Positions 44,424 through 45,528 of a stretch of DNA of 45,528 bases are shown piece by piece. Under the pieces are notes generated by a model. That model was not told the DNA's origin, did not search any database, and was given only the letters and a program-made list of their open reading frames with translations. The DNA is from an uncultured Duodenibacillus sp. GTDB taxonomy: Bacteria; Pseudomonadota; Gammaproteobacteria; Burkholderiales; Burkholderiaceae_F. The stretch is taken from assembly GCA_944390715.1 (NCBI GenBank), contig CALXQS010000016.1, positions 1 to 45,528 on the forward strand. The letters run 5' to 3'. The position numbers and the translations under genes are program-made. Numbering within the stretch: position 1 is the stretch's first letter; each line of letters begins with the position of its first letter.

Positions 44424-44630
44424 ATGATCGATCCAATCGTCTATCTTGATGACCACCGTTTTGTCGAAGCCCAATTCCAAGGCGGGAATCAGCTATACCT
44501 TGTCGGAGCGAACGGTAAGGATGCAATAGTTTTTGACGTCAGTGAAGAGACTTTTCGCGCGCTTCGGCGCGATCCATCCTCTGACTCAATTGATCGAATC
44601 TTGAATTCACACCACTGGGAGTTTGTCTAG
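44424..44630 (+). CDS. Small phage protein, divergent from recT
   Basis: 68 residues, unrecognised. GGGAGAGG lies four bases before the ATG. The similarity with the decayed copy at 40008, in which protein residues are kept while bases differ, supports that it is a real gene. A strand-rich core (LYLVGANGKDAIVFDVSEETF) is present. Its last 92 bp overlap the opposing gene at 44539. Confidence 0.65.
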   Translation: MIDPIVYLDDHRFVEAQFQGGNQLYLVGANGKDAIVFDVSEETFRALRRDPSSDSIDRILNSHHWEFV

Positions 44631-44826
44631 CCTTTTCTCTGCTGGCCAGAAGCCACCGGAATGAATAGCTTTTTCCCCAGACATCAACGAAGGTGCATCC
44701 GCTTGTGAGGTCTTGGTGCCTTCCTCCGTAATGCTTGTCAAATCGGAGGAGGCTCCAAGCAAAAACCTTGAGCGATGCTCGATAGATCATGTCTTCCAGA
44801 AATTTGATTCGCATTGTTCCGCTCAC
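44539..44826 (-). CDS. Small phage protein, overlapping the opposite gene
   Basis: 95 residues from GTG 44826, whose GTGA overlaps the stop of the preceding gene. Aromatic- and Arg-rich N-terminal part (LEDMIYRASLKVFAWSLLRF). Unrecognised. ATG 44814 is an alternative start. The last third is antisense to the gene at 44424, so its true end is less certain. Confidence 0.5.
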   Translation of the reverse strand: MSGTMRIKFLEDMIYRASLKVFAWSLLRFDKHYGGRHQDLTSGCTFVDVWGKSYSFRWLLASREKARQTPSGVNSRFDQLSQRMDRAEAREKSLH

Positions 44827-44987
44827 TTCAGCAACGGGCTGAGCTCGGCCACTGCAAAAACAGCGGCGGAAATGAGCACCGTCGTCGCTATGCCGTAGAG
44901 TTTCAAAATCCGGAGAAACCGCGCCTTGCGCCCCTCCAGCCTCCAGTTGGTTTGGTTGCGCTCGAGCGCGTCAAAATCAGGGCCCAT
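44823..44987 (-). CDS. Small phage membrane protein
   Basis: 54 residues. A charged N-terminal half (DALERNQTNWRLEGRKARF) is followed by one membrane helix (LYGIATTVLISAAVFAVAEL). The start overlaps the preceding stop (TGATG). Function unknown. Confidence 0.65.
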   Translation of the reverse strand: MGPDFDALERNQTNWRLEGRKARFLRILKLYGIATTVLISAAVFAVAELSPLLK

Positions 44988-45217
44988 CACTCTGGTGCCT
45001 CTTCAAGGTGTTCAATTTCGTTTTTCACCACATCCAATTCATCTGCCAAGCCTTGGAGCTCGCAGGACAATTCAGAGAGGTGCTCCGCTATGTCATCTGG
45101 GTTGTCGTCCGGGAATGTCACAGTCATTGATGTGACCTCTCGATACATTTGAACAATCTCAGACTCGATTCTTTCCTTCTTGTCAAAGAGATCGTCGAGT
45201 GTTAATTCGCATCTCAT
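44987..45217 (-). CDS. Small coiled-coil phage protein
   Basis: 76 residues, acidic, two helical segments (FDKKERIESEIVQMYREV; LQGLADELDVVKNEIEHLEE). GGAGAAAAGCC precedes ATG 45217. First of three small coupled genes, placed just after an intrinsic terminator. Confidence 0.65.
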   Translation of the reverse strand: MRCELTLDDLFDKKERIESEIVQMYREVTSMTVTFPDDNPDDIAEHLSELSCELQGLADELDVVKNEIEHLEEAPE

Positions 45218-45231
45218 GGCTTTTCTCCATG

Positions 45232-45259
45232 AAAAAAAAAGCCCCGCGGGTGCGAGGCT
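45232..45259 (-). terminator. Intrinsic terminator directly before the 45217 gene
   Basis: AGCCTCGC-ACCC-GCGGGGCT (one mismatch) followed by nine T residues on the minus strand. The T-run ends about 14 bp before the start codon. Same layout as the recT leader. Confidence 0.75.
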
Positions 45260-45269
45260 TGGTGTGGTG

Positions 45270-45286
45270 GGGTACAAGTTGTACCC
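45270..45286. promoter_or_regulatory. Operator-like 17-bp palindrome
   Basis: GGGTACAA-G-TTGTACCC, perfect 8-bp arms around a central base. Size and symmetry fit a phage repressor or Cro binding site. A half-site-like GGGTAC lies at 45413-45418. Confidence 0.5.
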
Positions 45287-45418
45287 TAGCTAGATCTTCT
45301 ATTTGTCTTTGCATTTTTTCTGCTCGATCAATTTAACTCTCTTGTTAAGATGATCATCCGCATTTCCAAAAAGCGTGAAGATTTGTCACGGTTTAACCGA
45401 ATGTAATGGTGTGGGTAC
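45287..45418. promoter_or_regulatory. Regulatory gap with short palindromes
   Basis: No gene is seen. The stretch holds TTAAC-N6-GTTAA (45333-45348), GATGATCATC (45350-45359) and CGGTTTAACCG (45389-45399). No promoter is close to consensus on either strand. Confidence 0.35.
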
Positions 45419-45440
45419 GAAAAAGCCGCCCGGAGGCGGC
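45419..45440 (-). terminator. Terminator near the window end
   Basis: GCCGCC-TCCG-GGCGGC followed by TTTTTCG on the minus strand. It ends whatever transcript enters from beyond the window. A short frame ending in TAG at 45466 could be the end of a gene outside. Confidence 0.75.
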
Positions 45441-45475
45441 CTGGACATGCCGGAACTCCCGGAAACTAGTCCGCA

Positions 45476-45501
45476 ACCGGCTTGATCAACATCAAGCCGG
45501 T
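45476..45501. repeat. 11-bp perfect inverted repeat
   Basis: ACCGGCTTGAT-CAAC-ATCAAGCCGGT. No T-run directly follows on either strand, though TATTTTTC lies ten bases on in the plus direction. A possible weak terminator or protein-binding site. Confidence 0.5.
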
Positions 45502-45528
45502 CACAAATATTTTTCTTAAGCCCATGAT

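Larger units (their letters stand above)
33193..45528. mobile_element. Prophage, integrase-proximal part (right end outside the window)
   Basis: Region defined by tRNA-Leu, a tyrosine integrase and an AlpA-like protein. A leftward early operon with RecT and RecB-like nuclease, many short overlapping genes, a C4 antisense RNA with antirepressor remnant, and terminators before ribosome-binding sites complete it. No structural or lysis genes are in view. The 36.07-39.6 kb part is AT-richer by eye and carries the ATPase/methylase cassette, indicating a later insertion. Confidence 0.85.

Noticed and set aside
33193..45528. CRISPR array or insertion sequence in the prophage
   Set aside because: No regularly spaced repeats and no transposase or IS-type terminal repeats were seen.

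Overview
The window looks like a chromosomal segment of a betaproteobacterium of the order Burkholderiales, probably the gut family Sutterellaceae. This is inferred from the order rimP-nusA-infB-rbfA-truB-typA, a lysine/alanine-rich histone H1-like protein, moderately high GC, and an autotransporter-like metalloprotease remnant. No search could be run, so the family assignment is a judgement from gene content.

Layout. 1-33.1 kb is ordinary core genome: a frameshifted metalloprotease (65-1266), an EamA exporter, dusA and a YchJ protein. The leftward translation/transcription operon rimP-nusA-infB-rbfA-truB with typA (4.1-12.8 kb) follows, with a clear promoter and an attenuator-like leader before rimP. 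Then come rluB and scpB, an H1-like protein, four tRNA genes in all (Ser-CGA, a CAT tRNA, Arg-ACG, Leu-CAG), rhlE, a TerC-CBS membrane protein, and a four-gene BMP-type (nucleoside-like) ABC importer. RidA, DUF486, a Na+/H+ antiporter-family protein, rlmB and rnr complete the core part.

From 33.2 kb to the end is the integrase end of a prophage inserted next to the 3' end of tRNA-Leu(CAG). It holds a tyrosine integrase, an AlpA/Xis-like protein, and a leftward early operon with RecT, a RecB-like nuclease and small proteins. The other prophage end is outside the window.

Inside the prophage sits an AT-richer two-gene cassette (36.07-39.44 kb): a 690-residue GHKL (MORC/MutL-like) ATPase fused to a C-terminal PD-(D/E)XK nuclease, and an overlapping DNA cytosine-5 methyltransferase with a four-cysteine zinc ribbon. 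It resembles the MORC-type ATPase/methylase combinations described by Iyer, Abhiman and Aravind in restriction-modification contexts. Directly upstream is a C4-type antisense RNA leader, normally the control element of phage antirepressor genes. Its a' and b' segments are perfectly complementary to the ribosome-binding region of a short Bro-N antirepressor remnant. The remnant's stop codon overlaps the ATPase Shine-Dalgarno sequence. The cassette therefore seems to have replaced the antirepressor body and to have come under C4 antisense control. This is the most interesting arrangement in the window.

The prophage also shows intrinsic terminators placed immediately before ribosome-binding sites (recT, 45217 gene), a four-segment attenuator-like leader before recT, a perfect 17-bp operator-like palindrome, and two decayed genes whose frameshifts fit loss of one copy of a short tandem repeat.
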